Numbered from the stretch's first letter, positions 1 to 8,976 are shown. The stretch is 64,000 nucleotides of DNA from Pseudomonas sp. Tri1 (GCF_017968885.1 NZ_CP072913.1:5806501-5870500), one strand, 5' to 3'. Numbers and translations are program-made. Notes: generated by a model not told the origin, from the letters alone.

Positions 1-37
1 GGGTTTGGCGGGTGAACTTCTCTGCGCTATCGGTCAT
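1..37 (-). CDS. N-terminus of probable ferredoxin-NADP reductase (partial)
   Basis: On the minus strand an ATG at 37 follows a GGAG at good spacing and opens a frame reading MTDSAEKFTRQT to the window edge. I recall this opening from the ferredoxin/flavodoxin-NADP reductases of Pseudomonas (the second Fpr paralogue), which shuttle electrons between NADPH and ferredoxin in the cytoplasm. Only 12 residues are visible, so the call rests on a remembered N-terminus and on the ribosome-binding site. It would be transcribed divergently from the LuxR-type regulator, sharing the roughly 250-bp AT-rich gap. Confidence 0.4.
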   Translation of the reverse strand, partial: MTDSAEKFTRQT

Positions 38-256
38 GAGCCACTCCACTGGGACAAGGCTCACAGTGTCCCGCAAACTGAGCCGCTAAACCACCAATAG
101 CGAGTAGTGGCATTTAGTCATAAGTGCCCACCTCACTCGCCTGAAATCTTTCACTGGAATTATACAAGTCTAAGATGCTTGTAAAAATAAACAATTAAAC
201 AAACTGTTCCTGTGATGACTCGACTGTAAGCAAAAACAAAAAATCTAACTACAAGT

Positions 257-270
257 TAGGAATAGTCCTA
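257..270. promoter_or_regulatory. Short inverted repeat upstream of the LuxR-type gene
   Basis: TAGGAATAGTCCTA has 5-bp arms around a 4-bp centre and ends 17 bp before the start codon at 288. The surrounding 1-287 gap is AT-rich compared with the rest of the window, as expected of divergent promoters, but I cannot fix -35/-10 boxes with confidence. The palindrome could be an operator, possibly for the adjacent regulator. It does not match a canonical 20-bp lux box well. Confidence 0.3.
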
Positions 271-287
271 CACTGAAAGTTCGCATC

Positions 288-1043
288 ATGGATTGGATCC
301 GCATGGACGAATCAACCCAGGAGAGAGCGATGGACAAGTGGAAGGACTTGCAACTGAGGAAGTTATCCTGTGAAAAAGACCTGCAGACAGCCTATCGGTT
401 GGCCCTGAATTTCTTTAACAATCAGGGGTTTGAATATTGCGCATTTGCAGCCTATCTCGGGAGCCCCGACAACCACACCAACAAGGTGAACCTGAACAAC
501 TACCCGTATGGATGGGACAGGTTTTATGAACAGAACGGCTATGCTTCGAATGACCCAGTAATAGCACATTGCAATCAATCCCTTCTCCCCATCCTGTGGG
601 ATGAAAACGTTTTTGCCCAGGCCCCCAAGTTATGGCGCGAACTTAATCGACAGGGGCTCAAATATGGTTGGACCCAAGCCGTTCATGATGAGCAAGGTGC
701 CCATTACAGCCTGTTCAGCCTCGCTCGCACTCATCGCGCCATCGATATCGAGGAGCATTATGGAAACCTCGGCTACGCCATCTTCGCCAGTCGAAAGCTG
801 CATGCACTGGCGAGTAAAAAACTATCCGACACCGCCGCAGACACGCATAAATATCATCTGTCACCTCGAGAGATCGAAGTGTTGAGATGGTCCGCGGAAG
901 GGAAGACCGCATCGGAAGTGGGCAGGATCCTCTGTCTCTCGGAGCGCACCGTGAATTTCCATGTCTGCAGTTGCATGCGAAAACTGAACGTCAGCAACAA
1001 AATTTCTGCAGTCGCCAAGGCGGCCCATATTCACGTGATCTGA
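288..1043 (+). CDS. LuxR-family regulator with AHL-type ligand domain (LuxR solo)
   Basis: A 251-residue protein with an N-terminal autoinducer-binding domain (about 30-170) and a C-terminal GerE/LuxR helix-turn-helix (about 188-250). Residues that line the acyl-homoserine-lactone pocket in TraR/LasR are kept at the same spacing: W76, Y80, D89, P90, W104. The HTH carries the family pattern PREIEVL...EGKT...SERTVNFH. No luxI-type synthase is visible, so within this window it is a solo. The first ATG is used; a second in-frame ATG lies 15 bases downstream. It is followed by rlmG after about 180 bases, so co-transcription is uncertain. The pocket suggests response to AHLs rather than to plant compounds, whose receptors usually have substitutions at the W57/Y61-equivalent positions. 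Confidence 0.85.
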   Translation: MDWIRMDESTQERAMDKWKDLQLRKLSCEKDLQTAYRLALNFFNNQGFEYCAFAAYLGSPDNHTNKVNLNNYPYGWDRFYEQNGYASNDPVIAHCNQSLLPILWDENVFAQAPKLWRELNRQGLKYGWTQAVHDEQGAHYSLFSLARTHRAIDIEEHYGNLGYAIFASRKLHALASKKLSDTAADTHKYHLSPREIEVLRWSAEGKTASEVGRILCLSERTVNFHVCSCMRKLNVSNKISAVAKAAHIHVI

Positions 1044-1224
1044 ACAGTGGACCCGTATTGCCAATCTTGAAAACCCGCGAGTAAAGCAGCGCAAAAAAAC
1101 GTACCATTTACGGCTCCACTTGAATGATGCCGCTTCTTGCACGCGACGCAGTTCATTCAGGCGGTCCCGCCCAGACACCTACACCCAGGCAGCGGGACAT
1201 TCGTTGATTTCCAGAGTCCCAGCC

Positions 1225-2349
1225 ATGCCCTTGCTCGACAGCCCCTTCGCCCAACTTGACCTGATCCGCCAACCCGAGCAGCAGAACGAACCCCTGCAAG
1301 CCTTCGATGCAGCCGACGAATACCTGCTCGCGTATCTGGCCGAACAACACCCGGCCGTGGGTGCGCGAGTGCTGGTGCTCAACGACGGCTTCGGTGCCCT
1401 GGCCGCGAGCCTGGCCGGCAAGGTTGACGTCATCAGCAGCAGCGACTCATTCCTGGCCCTGCAAGCGCTGGAGAAAAACCTGGTGCGCAATGGCCGGTCC
1501 TTCGACGCGGTGCCAACGGTGCCGGCCAGCGCGCCACTGGCCGGGCCCTTCGATCGCGTGCTGATCAAAGTGCCGAAAACCCTGGCCTTGCTGGAAGAGC
1601 AACTGATTCGCCTGCAAGACCAACTGGCGCCCGGCGCCCAGGTGATTGCCGGTGCAATGGTCAAGCATCTGCCCCGGGCCGCCGGCGACCTGATGGAGCG
1701 TTACATCGGCCCGGTACAAGCCTCCCTGGCGGTGAAAAAGGCCCGCCTGTTGATCGCCACGCCGCAAGCCAAGCCGCCCGTCGTATCGCCCTACCCCACG
1801 CGTTATTGGCTGGACGAGCCAAAGATCGAACTGCTCAACCACGCCAATGTGTTCTGTCGTGAAGGGCTGGACATCGGCACCCGGGCATTCCTGCCGCATT
1901 TGCCAAAAAACCTGGGGGCGGCCCGGGTCGCGGACCTGGGTTGCGGCAACGGCGTGCTGGCAATCGCCAGCGCCCTGCAAAACCCCGAGGCCCGCTACAC
2001 CCTGGTGGACGAGTCGTACATGGCCGTGCAGTCAGCGGCCGAGAACTGGCAAGCTGCCCTGGGCGAGCGCGAGGTGACCGTACGGGCCGCTGACGGCCTG
2101 GTCGGGCAGGAACCGCAGTCCCTGGATGTAGTGCTGTGCAACCCACCCTTCCACCAACAGCAAGTGGTGGGTGATTTCCTGGCCTGGCGGATGTTCCAGC
2201 AGGCTCGCGAAGCATTGGTGGTCGGCGGCGCGCTCTATATCGTCGGTAACCGGCACCTGGGCTATCACAGCAAACTGGCGCGATTGTTCCGCGGTGTCGA
2301 GCAAGTGGCCGCCACGCCGAAATTCGTGATTCTCAAAGCCCGGAAATGA
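1225..2349 (+). CDS. rlmG: 23S rRNA (guanine-N2)-methyltransferase RlmG-like
   Basis: The protein is 374 residues from the ATG at 1225 (MPLLDSPF); the frame is open further upstream, but that part does not look coding. It has the two-domain RsmC/RlmG architecture: a degenerate N-terminal methyltransferase-like domain and a C-terminal catalytic Rossmann domain with the SAM-binding LGCGNG at about 238 and the N2-guanine methyltransferase NPPF motif at about 306. Length agrees with E. coli RlmG (378), which makes m2G1835 in 23S rRNA; RsmC (16S) is shorter, so RlmG is favoured. It ends in a perfect hairpin shared with the convergent DUF2474 gene. Confidence 0.85.
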   Translation: MPLLDSPFAQLDLIRQPEQQNEPLQAFDAADEYLLAYLAEQHPAVGARVLVLNDGFGALAASLAGKVDVISSSDSFLALQALEKNLVRNGRSFDAVPTVPASAPLAGPFDRVLIKVPKTLALLEEQLIRLQDQLAPGAQVIAGAMVKHLPRAAGDLMERYIGPVQASLAVKKARLLIATPQAKPPVVSPYPTRYWLDEPKIELLNHANVFCREGLDIGTRAFLPHLPKNLGAARVADLGCGNGVLAIASALQNPEARYTLVDESYMAVQSAAENWQAALGEREVTVRAADGLVGQEPQSLDVVLCNPPFHQQQVVGDFLAWRMFQQAREALVVGGALYIVGNRHLGYHSKLARLFRGVEQVAATPKFVILKARK

Positions 2350-2355
2350 ACTGTC

Positions 2356-2386
2356 CCCTGTGGGAGCAACGCTTGCTCCCACAGGG
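2356..2386. terminator. REP-like hairpin between convergent genes
   Basis: CCCTGTGGGAGCAA and its exact reverse complement are separated by 3 bases, giving a 14-bp perfect stem between the rlmG stop and the DUF2474 stop. It is a variant of the REP family seen throughout the window and is placed to act as a bidirectional terminator or mRNA 3' stabiliser. There is no strong T-run. Confidence 0.7.
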
Positions 2387-2389
2387 AAA

Positions 2390-2554
2390 TCAGTGGGTGG
2401 TCAGGCCTGCGGCATTCATGAACATCCGCATCAGGCTGGCGACGACAAACAGTGCCAGCACACTGCCGGTCCAGATCACCACCAGCCAGCCGAGCCGCTG
2501 CCAGAGCGGCTTGCGCTCGGCGGCTTCGATGTCTTTCAAATCAGGTCTGGCCAT
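2390..2554 (-). CDS. DUF2474 small membrane protein of the bd-type oxidase operon
   Basis: A 54-residue protein beginning MARPDLKDIEAAERKPLWQ, with one hydrophobic segment (about 21-43). It lies 21 bases downstream of cioB on the same strand. DUF2474 proteins are routinely encoded after cioAB/cydAB and are thought to be small accessory subunits comparable with CydX; that role is inferred from position and topology. Family assignment is from length, the charged N-terminus followed by LWQRLGW, and context. Confidence 0.8.
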   Translation of the reverse strand: MARPDLKDIEAAERKPLWQRLGWLVVIWTGSVLALFVVASLMRMFMNAAGLTTH

Positions 2555-2575
2555 GCTCAACACCTCGCAGGTCGA

Positions 2576-3583
2576 TCAATGGTAGCCATCGTCATGGGTC
2601 ACCTTGCCGCGGAACACGTAGTAGCTCCAGAAGGTGTACACCAGGATCAACGGGATGATGAACAGCGTGCCGACCAACATGAAGCCCTGGCTCTGGGGCG
2701 GTGACGAGGCATCCCAGATCGAGATCGATGGCGGCACGATATTCGGCCACAGGCTGATACCCAGGCCGCTGTAACCGAGGAAGATCAGCACCAGCGTCAG
2801 GATGAAGGGGGTGTAATTGGCGTTGCGCGCCACCGCGCGGAACAACCCGTACATGGTCACCAGCACCAGGATCGGCACCGGCAGGAACCAGAACAGGTTC
2901 GGCAGGGTGAACCAGCGGGCCGCGATATCGGCATGGGCCAGCGGTGTCCAGATGCTGACGATACCGATCACCGCCAGCACCACGAACGCCAGCGGCCTGG
3001 CCAGGTCATGCATCTGTTCCTGCAACCTGCCTTCGGTCTTCATGATCAGCCAGGTACAGCCGAGCAAGGCATAGGCCGCGATCAACGCCAGGCCGCAGAA
3101 CATCGTGAACGGCGTGAACCAGTCCAAGGAGCCCCCAGCGAACTGGCGATTGACCACCTCGAAGCCATCGATGAACGCTCCCAGCGCCACCCCCTGGAAG
3201 AAGGTGGCTGTCAGCGAGCCACCGATGAACGCCTTGTCCCACAGGTGCCGCTTCTCAGCCTTGGCCTTGAAGCGGAACTCGAAGGCCACGCCCCGGAAGA
3301 TCAGGCCGATGAGCATCAGGATCAACGGCAGGTACAGCGCCGAAAGCACCACCGAATAAGCCAGCGGAAACGCCCCGAACAAACCGGCGCCACCGAGCAC
3401 CAGCCAGGTTTCGTTACCGTCCCAGACCGGCGCCACGGTGTTCATCATCACGTCTCGGTCGCGCTCGCCCTTGACGAAGGGGAAGAGAATGCCGATCCCC
3501 AGGTCGAAGCCGTCCATGACCACGTACATCATGATGCCGAAGATGATGACCACGGCCCAGATCAGCGGAAGATCAATACCCAT
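2576..3583 (-). CDS. cioB: Cyanide-insensitive quinol oxidase (bd-type) subunit II
   Basis: A 335-residue polytopic membrane protein beginning MGIDLPLIWAVVIIFGIMMY, with the subunit II signature DGFDLGIG near residue 25 and eight to nine hydrophobic helices. It pairs with subunit I to form the cytochrome bd-family quinol oxidase in the inner membrane, which reduces oxygen to water without pumping protons. It starts 3 bases after the cioA stop, so the two are translationally close and certainly co-transcribed. Length fits CioB/CydB. The cio name follows from the short Q-loop of the partner and the DUF2474 neighbour. Confidence 0.93.
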   Translation of the reverse strand: MGIDLPLIWAVVIIFGIMMYVVMDGFDLGIGILFPFVKGERDRDVMMNTVAPVWDGNETWLVLGGAGLFGAFPLAYSVVLSALYLPLILMLIGLIFRGVAFEFRFKAKAEKRHLWDKAFIGGSLTATFFQGVALGAFIDGFEVVNRQFAGGSLDWFTPFTMFCGLALIAAYALLGCTWLIMKTEGRLQEQMHDLARPLAFVVLAVIGIVSIWTPLAHADIAARWFTLPNLFWFLPVPILVLVTMYGLFRAVARNANYTPFILTLVLIFLGYSGLGISLWPNIVPPSISIWDASSPPQSQGFMLVGTLFIIPLILVYTFWSYYVFRGKVTHDDGYH

Positions 3584-3586
3584 GAC

Positions 3587-5023
3587 TCAATTCCCCTTGT
3601 TCGAGCGGTCGGTTTGGTCCACGCCTTCGCTGTCGTCGGCGGCCGACAATGGCCGGGCCGGCGTGCGCTTCTGGCCTGGGCCGCCATCGGTCGGCTCGGC
3701 TTCGTGGGCCTGCGGCCCCTTGCGCACCAGGCGCATCATGTAGCTCAAGCCGGCACCGAACAGCGCGAAATACACCACGACGAACAGCACCAGGGTGATG
3801 CTCATTTGCGCAAAACTGTGCCCGGAGGAAGCATCGGCGGTACGCATCAGGCCGTAGACCACCCAAGGCTGACGACCGATTTCAGTGGTGAACCAGCCCG
3901 CCAGGATCGCAATCAGCCCGGACGGCCCCATCCACAGCACCATGTAGAGGAACGGTCGGGACTGATAGATCCGATCCTTGCGACGCAGCCAGAGGCTGCA
4001 CAGGCCGGTGAAGATCATCAGCAGGCCCAGGCCCACCATGACCCGGAACGACCAGAACACGATGGTCGAATTCGGTCGGTCCTCAGGCGGGAACTCCTTG
4101 AGGGCCGGCACCTGTTTGTCCAGGCTGTGGGTCAGGATCAAGCTTCCCAGGTAAGGAATTTCCACGGCGAAGCGGGTCTTCTCCGCCTTCATATCCGGCA
4201 GGCCGAACAGGATCAGCGGGGTCGGCTCATTGCCGACGTTCTCCCAGTGACCTTCGATGGCCGCGATTTTCGCCGGTTGATGCTTGAGGGTGTTAAGACC
4301 ATGGAAGTCGCCGATGACTGCCTGGATCGGTGCCACCAGCAAGGCCATCCACATCGCCATCGACAGCATGCGGCGGATGGCCGGGGTATCGCGACCGCGC
4401 AACAGATGCCAGGCCGCTGACGAGCCCACAAAGAACGCCGTCGCGACGAACGCCGCCGTGGACATGTGCAGCAAGCGATAGGGGAATGAGGGGTTGAACA
4501 CTACCGCCAGCCAGTCCACCGGGATCACCCGGCCATCAATGATTTCGTAGCCCTGCGGGGTCTGCATCCAGCTGTTGGAAGACAGGATCCAGAAGGTCGA
4601 GATCAGCGTACCGATCGCCACCATCACCGTGGAGAAGAAGTGCAGGCCACGGCCAACGCGATTCCAGCCGAACAGCATCACGCCCAGGAAACCCGCCTCG
4701 AGGAAGAACGCCGTGAGCACTTCGTAGGTCAGCAGTGGCCCGGTCACCGCCCCGGCGAAGTCCGAAAAACGGCTCCAGTTGGTGCCGAACTGATAGGCCA
4801 TGACCAATCCAGACACCACCCCCATGCCGAAGTTGACGGCAAAGATCTTCGACCAGAAGTGATACAGGTCGCGGTAGGTGTCGTCGCGGGTCTTGAGCCA
4901 CAGGCCTTCGAGCACCGCCAGGTAACTCGCCAGGCCAATGGTGATGGCCGGGAACAGGATGTGGAACGAGATGGTGAACGCGAACTGGATTCGGGCGAGA
5001 TCGAGCGCCTCCAAACCGAACAT
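3587..5023 (-). CDS. cioA: Cyanide-insensitive quinol oxidase (bd-type) subunit I
   Basis: A 478-residue subunit I of a cytochrome bd-type quinol oxidase. His21 in the first helix (TISFHILFPA) corresponds to a conserved haem ligand, and the GRQPW motif lies at about 385. At 478 residues it lacks the long Q-loop of E. coli CydA (522), which is typical of CioA enzymes of pseudomonads, known for cyanide tolerance and low spectroscopic d-haem. It is the first gene of cioA-cioB-DUF2474. The upstream region holds a perfect ANR/FNR box at 5181-5194, so oxygen-dependent control is likely. The last 45 or so residues are polar and probably variable. Confidence 0.93.
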   Translation of the reverse strand: MFGLEALDLARIQFAFTISFHILFPAITIGLASYLAVLEGLWLKTRDDTYRDLYHFWSKIFAVNFGMGVVSGLVMAYQFGTNWSRFSDFAGAVTGPLLTYEVLTAFFLEAGFLGVMLFGWNRVGRGLHFFSTVMVAIGTLISTFWILSSNSWMQTPQGYEIIDGRVIPVDWLAVVFNPSFPYRLLHMSTAAFVATAFFVGSSAAWHLLRGRDTPAIRRMLSMAMWMALLVAPIQAVIGDFHGLNTLKHQPAKIAAIEGHWENVGNEPTPLILFGLPDMKAEKTRFAVEIPYLGSLILTHSLDKQVPALKEFPPEDRPNSTIVFWSFRVMVGLGLLMIFTGLCSLWLRRKDRIYQSRPFLYMVLWMGPSGLIAILAGWFTTEIGRQPWVVYGLMRTADASSGHSFAQMSITLVLFVVVYFALFGAGLSYMMRLVRKGPQAHEAEPTDGGPGQKRTPARPLSAADDSEGVDQTDRSNKGN

Positions 5024-5180
5024 AAGTCTTCCTCTGTCAGGTAAAACCGGCTGCGGGCGGGGCCTGCATCACAATCCCCAGGGATATGGAGTGCGATGCT
5101 TTTCAAATCGTTCTTTTTAAAACCGTCACAACGCAGGACTCTGGCCGGATGGCCGCCAGTCCAACACTGCGAAAGTGTGT

Positions 5181-5194
5181 TGATCTGGATCAAG
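5181..5194. promoter_or_regulatory. ANR/FNR-type binding site upstream of cioA
   Basis: TTGATCTGGATCAA matches the FNR/ANR consensus TTGAT-N4-ATCAA in every defined position. A further half-site (ATCAA) follows at 5201-5205. The box lies about 160 bp upstream of the cioA start. ANR is known to repress cioAB at low oxygen in P. aeruginosa; whether this site represses or activates here cannot be told, since I find no convincing -10 element at the spacing expected for activation. The rest of the 5024-5294 gap shows no gene. Confidence 0.7.
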
Positions 5195-5294
5195 CAATGA
5201 TCAAAGAGTAGCCGCTTTATTGCCGATGAACGGCGTGGTCTTTTGTCGCGTGACAGGTTGTCTCAGAGGCTCAGGACATAAGTGAAGACTTTTA

Positions 5295-5427
5295 TGGCGA
5301 GGGGATTTATCCCCGATCTGTGGGAGCAAGGCTTGCTCGCGAAACAGATCTCCCCGATCTCTGAAAGACCGCGTCGCCCTCATCGCGGGCAAGCCTTGCT
5401 CCCACAGAGGGATAAATCCTCTCGCCA
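5295..5427. repeat. Compound REP hairpin
   Basis: Two nested inverted pairs: an outer pair built on TGGCGAGGGGATTTATCC / GGATAAATCCTCTCGCCA and an inner pair on CTGTGGGAGCAAGGCTTGCT / GGCAAGCCTTGCTCCCACAG. The whole can fold as one long hairpin. It fuses the two REP families of the window, GTGGGAGC... and GGCGAGGGGATTTATCCCC. It lies in the 516-bp gap between cioA and the MFS gene, which otherwise holds only the ANR box. Confidence 0.75.
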
Positions 5428-5539
5428 CGGGATGACCTGGCCCGAGATCGATGTTTGGCTAACTATTTTTTCCGGTAGCGCAACTTCCTGTTACAGCTCG
5501 GTGATAATCTCGTTGCCTTCATCTCCGGACCCGTCATAG

Positions 5540-6778
5540 ATGCCCAGCCAAGCACCGCTGCTGCTCCGTCACCACCGCCCGTTCATCGCCTTCTGGCTGG
5601 CCCGGATATTCACCGCCAGCGGCTTCCAGATGCTCACCGTGGCCATCGGCTGGAACCTCTATCAACTGACCGGCAACGTCTTGGACCTGGGCCTTGTGGG
5701 CCTGGTGGAGTTCGCGCCCCGGGTGCTGTTCATGCTGCATACCGGGCACGTGGCCGACCGTTATGACCGGCGCAAGGTCGCGGCCATCTGCCAGTCGTTA
5801 CAGGCGTTGATTGCTCTGTCGCTGGCGATCGGCAGCGCCACCGACCATGTCACGCGGGAGATGATCTTCATCCTCGCCTTCCTGCTGGGCGCCGCCCGTT
5901 CCTTCGAAATGCCGACCACCCAGGCGCTGCTGCCGAGCATCGTACCGTCGGCACTGTTTCCCCGGGCCGTGGCCGCCGCGCAGTCGGCCCAGCAGTCAGC
6001 CACCATTGTCGCCCCGGCCCTCGGCGGCTTGCTCTACGCCTTCGGCAGCACCTGGGTCTATGGGCCAACCGTGCTGCTCTACCTCATCGCTTGCTGCCTG
6101 ATGCTCAACCTGCCCGCCCGGCAGACGCCCCTGAACAAAGGCAAGGCCACGATGGACTCGTTGCTGGCCGGGATTCGCTTCATTCGCAGCCGTCCGGACA
6201 TTCTCGGGGCAATCTCCCTGGACCTGTTCGCGGTGTTGCTCGGCGGTGCGACGGCGCTGCTGCCGGTGTTCGCCAAGGACATCCTGCTCACCGGCCCCTG
6301 GGGCCTGGGCCTGTTGCGGTCGGCGCCCGCGGTCGGGGCCTTGCTGATGTCGCTGTGGCTGGCGCGATTTGCCGTGGAGCGCAAGGTGGGCCGGGTGATG
6401 TTTACCGCCGTGGGCGTGTTCGGCGTCGCCACTATTGCGTTCGGCCTCTCCACTTCGTTCTGGTTTTCCCTCGCGGTGTTGGTGGTACTGGGCGCGGCGG
6501 ACATGATCAGCATGGTCATCCGCGCCTCCTTCGTGCAGTTGGAAACACCGGATGGAATGCGCGGTCGAGTCAGCGCGGTGAACGGGCTGTTCATCGGCGC
6601 CTCGAACCAGTTGGGCGAGTTCGAATCCGGCCTGACCGCCCACTGGTTCGGCACCGTGCCGGCGGTGGTCATGGGCGGAGTTGGCACGCTGCTGGTAACC
6701 GGGGCCTGGATCAAACTGTTCCCGACCCTGGCCAACCGCGACCGGATGCACGAACCGGCGGAAACCGCAAAAGCCTAG
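5540..6778 (+). CDS. MFS exporter of the EntS/MFS_3 type
   Basis: A 412-residue inner-membrane transporter with about 12 hydrophobic segments and the MFS loop 2-3 motif GHVADRYDRRKV near residue 75. The opening (FIAFWLARIFTASGFQM) and overall layout resemble the enterobactin exporter EntS and related MFS_3 efflux proteins. The substrate is unknown; no siderophore or antibiotic genes lie nearby. Its 3' end overlaps the convergent molybdenum-hydroxylase gene by 4 bases. It follows a long REP hairpin, and I see no clear regulator beside it. Confidence 0.85.
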   Translation: MPSQAPLLLRHHRPFIAFWLARIFTASGFQMLTVAIGWNLYQLTGNVLDLGLVGLVEFAPRVLFMLHTGHVADRYDRRKVAAICQSLQALIALSLAIGSATDHVTREMIFILAFLLGAARSFEMPTTQALLPSIVPSALFPRAVAAAQSAQQSATIVAPALGGLLYAFGSTWVYGPTVLLYLIACCLMLNLPARQTPLNKGKATMDSLLAGIRFIRSRPDILGAISLDLFAVLLGGATALLPVFAKDILLTGPWGLGLLRSAPAVGALLMSLWLARFAVERKVGRVMFTAVGVFGVATIAFGLSTSFWFSLAVLVVLGAADMISMVIRASFVQLETPDGMRGRVSAVNGLFIGASNQLGEFESGLTAHWFGTVPAVVMGGVGTLLVTGAWIKLFPTLANRDRMHEPAETAKA

Positions 6779-8976
6779 AGCAACTTGTCGAGGGTGATCG
6801 GAAAGTCCCGAACCCGTTTGCCGGTGGCGTGATAGATCGCATTGGCCACCGCCGCTGCCACACCGACGATACCGATTTCACCAACGCCCTTGGACCCGAG
6901 GGCGTTGACGATTTCATCGTGTTCATCGACAAAAACCACGTCAATATCGCCAATGTCGGCGTTAACCGGCAGATGGTACTCGGCCAGGCTGTGGTTCATG
7001 TGGCGGCCCAGCCCATGGTCGGTCAGGGTTTCTTCGTGCAGGGCCATGCCGATGCCCCAGACCACACCACCGAGAATCTGGCTGCGAGCGGTTTTCGGGT
7101 TGATCACCCGCCCGGCGGCAATGGCGCTGACCACCCGATTGACCTTCACCGTGCCCAGGTCTTCATCCACCCAAACCTCAACGAACACCGCCGAGTGGGT
7201 GGCGGCGGCGTAGGCCTGGCGCTTTTCGTCCGGCTCTGCAGTGACCTGGGCCTGCAGCGGTGTCTCGCCACTTTTTTGCCCCAACTCGGCCAAAGCGACG
7301 CTCACCTCGCCCAACCGCAGTTGGCCATCGGCAAACGTCACTTGCTCAAGGGTCGCGCCACTGAAGGCCGGGCACGTCTGCCGGGCCACGGCCAACAGCT
7401 TTTCCTTCAGGGCTTCACAGGCCTGCTGCACAGCAGTGCCCACCGATGAGACGGTGAACGAACCGCCCTGCAGCGGTGCTGTAGGCAACGACGAATCACC
7501 GAGGACAAAGCTGACGTCTTCAAGAGAAACACCCGACGCCTCGGCGGCGATCTGGGTCATGACTGTGTAGGTCCCAGTACCGATGTCAGTGGTGGCGCTG
7601 CTGACGGTCAGCTTGCCGTCAGCCCCCAGCGAAGCCTTGGCGCTGGCCTTCTGCTGCATGGCTTCCCACACGCCACCGGCCATGCCCCAGCCCACCAGTT
7701 GCCGGCCCTCACGCATGCTGCGCGGTTCCGGGTTGCGCTTGTCCCAACCGAAACGGCGGGCGCCCTGGGCGTAACACTCACGCAATTGCTTGCTGGAATA
7801 CGGCTTGCCTTCGTTCTCGTTACGCTCGGCGTAGTTGATCAACCGCAGTTGCACCGGATCGATCGCCAGGGCGCAGGCCAGTTCATCCATGGCGCATTCC
7901 AGCCCAATCAGGCCCAGGGCTGCGCCAGGCGCGCGCATGTCCAGCGGCGTGTAGACGTCCAGCGGCACCAACTTGTAGGTCAGCGCCACGTTGTCGCAGT
8001 GATAGAGCATGCCGCTCCACTCCACCACATGTTCGGTGAAATCTTCGAAGCGCGAAGTCTGGGCGACAGCCGTATGGGCCACGGCCAGTAACCGCCCGTT
8101 GGCCGCCGCCCCCAGTTGCAAACGCTGCAAGGTGCGCGGTCGATAGCCGAAGGTAAACATCTGCTGGCGCGTCAGGCTGACCCGCACGGAGCGCTTGAGC
8201 GCCAGTGCCGCCATCACGGCCAAAGGCAATTGATATTGTGGCCGCAGTCCGGAACCAAAGGCGCCGCCGACATATGCGGCGAACACGCGCACCTGCTCTT
8301 TCTCGAGCCCGAACACTTTTTGCACATAGGCCTGGCAGTTTTGCGTGCCTTGAGTCTTGTCGTGGATGTGCAAGCTGCCGTCGGGTTGAAACAACACGGT
8401 AGAAGCATGCGGCTCCATCGGGTTGTGGTGTTCAATCGGTGTGCTGTAGGACACATCCACGCTGAGCGCCGCGCTGGCGTACTCACCCTGAAAATTCCCA
8501 CGGGGCTTGGGCAGTTCGGCCGGAGCGCGATGGGCTTCGTTTTGCAGGATGGCCAGATCGGTCTGATGGTCCTGGGCTTCATATTCGATTTCGATCAGTG
8601 AGCCGGCATGGCGGGCCAGCTCAAGATTGTCCGCCACGACCAAGGCCAGGGGCTGGCCGCTGTAGAGGACCTGGTCGTCGTACAGCGGCCGGAACGGCGA
8701 ACCGTCCGCAGCGTCAGCATCTTGGTAAGGTTCATCGTAGCTGGCGATCCTGGGCCGGTTGGTATGGTCGATCACCGCAACTACACCGGGCAACGCCAAG
8801 GCTCGCGAAGCATCGATGCGCAGCACGCGGCCACGGGCGATCGTGCCAGACACGACGCTGCCATGTAGCAGGCCGTCCTCGGGATATTCAGCGGCATAAC
8901 GGGCCTGGCCCGTGACCTTGAGCAGGCCATCGACCCGGTCCAGTGGCTGCCCTATGGATTTGCTCGAAGCGTTCAT
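6775..8976 (-). CDS. paoC: Molybdopterin-binding subunit of a xanthine-dehydrogenase-family aldehyde oxidoreductase
   Basis: A 733-residue large subunit from the ATG at 8976 (MNASSKSIGQ), which overlaps the stop of the FAD subunit as TGATG. The order of conserved motifs is that of molybdenum hydroxylases: GGAFGSGLR, the TDIGTGTYTVMTQ stretch that contacts the molybdopterin cytosine dinucleotide cofactor, and the catalytic glutamate in SKGVGEIG near the C-terminus. Size and partners match E. coli PaoC (YagR), part of a heterotrimer that oxidises aromatic aldehydes to acids. The true substrate here is not known. It is the last gene of a three-gene operon with overlapping ends. Confidence 0.85.
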   Translation of the reverse strand: MNASSKSIGQPLDRVDGLLKVTGQARYAAEYPEDGLLHGSVVSGTIARGRVLRIDASRALALPGVVAVIDHTNRPRIASYDEPYQDADAADGSPFRPLYDDQVLYSGQPLALVVADNLELARHAGSLIEIEYEAQDHQTDLAILQNEAHRAPAELPKPRGNFQGEYASAALSVDVSYSTPIEHHNPMEPHASTVLFQPDGSLHIHDKTQGTQNCQAYVQKVFGLEKEQVRVFAAYVGGAFGSGLRPQYQLPLAVMAALALKRSVRVSLTRQQMFTFGYRPRTLQRLQLGAAANGRLLAVAHTAVAQTSRFEDFTEHVVEWSGMLYHCDNVALTYKLVPLDVYTPLDMRAPGAALGLIGLECAMDELACALAIDPVQLRLINYAERNENEGKPYSSKQLRECYAQGARRFGWDKRNPEPRSMREGRQLVGWGMAGGVWEAMQQKASAKASLGADGKLTVSSATTDIGTGTYTVMTQIAAEASGVSLEDVSFVLGDSSLPTAPLQGGSFTVSSVGTAVQQACEALKEKLLAVARQTCPAFSGATLEQVTFADGQLRLGEVSVALAELGQKSGETPLQAQVTAEPDEKRQAYAAATHSAVFVEVWVDEDLGTVKVNRVVSAIAAGRVINPKTARSQILGGVVWGIGMALHEETLTDHGLGRHMNHSLAEYHLPVNADIGDIDVVFVDEHDEIVNALGSKGVGEIGIVGVAAAVANAIYHATGKRVRDFPITLDKLL

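Noticed and set aside
2933..4420. 495-codon plus-strand frame opposite cioAB
   Set aside because: Gln/His/Arg-rich translation without domains, entirely antisense to the clear cioA and cioB genes; typical of GC-rich DNA.
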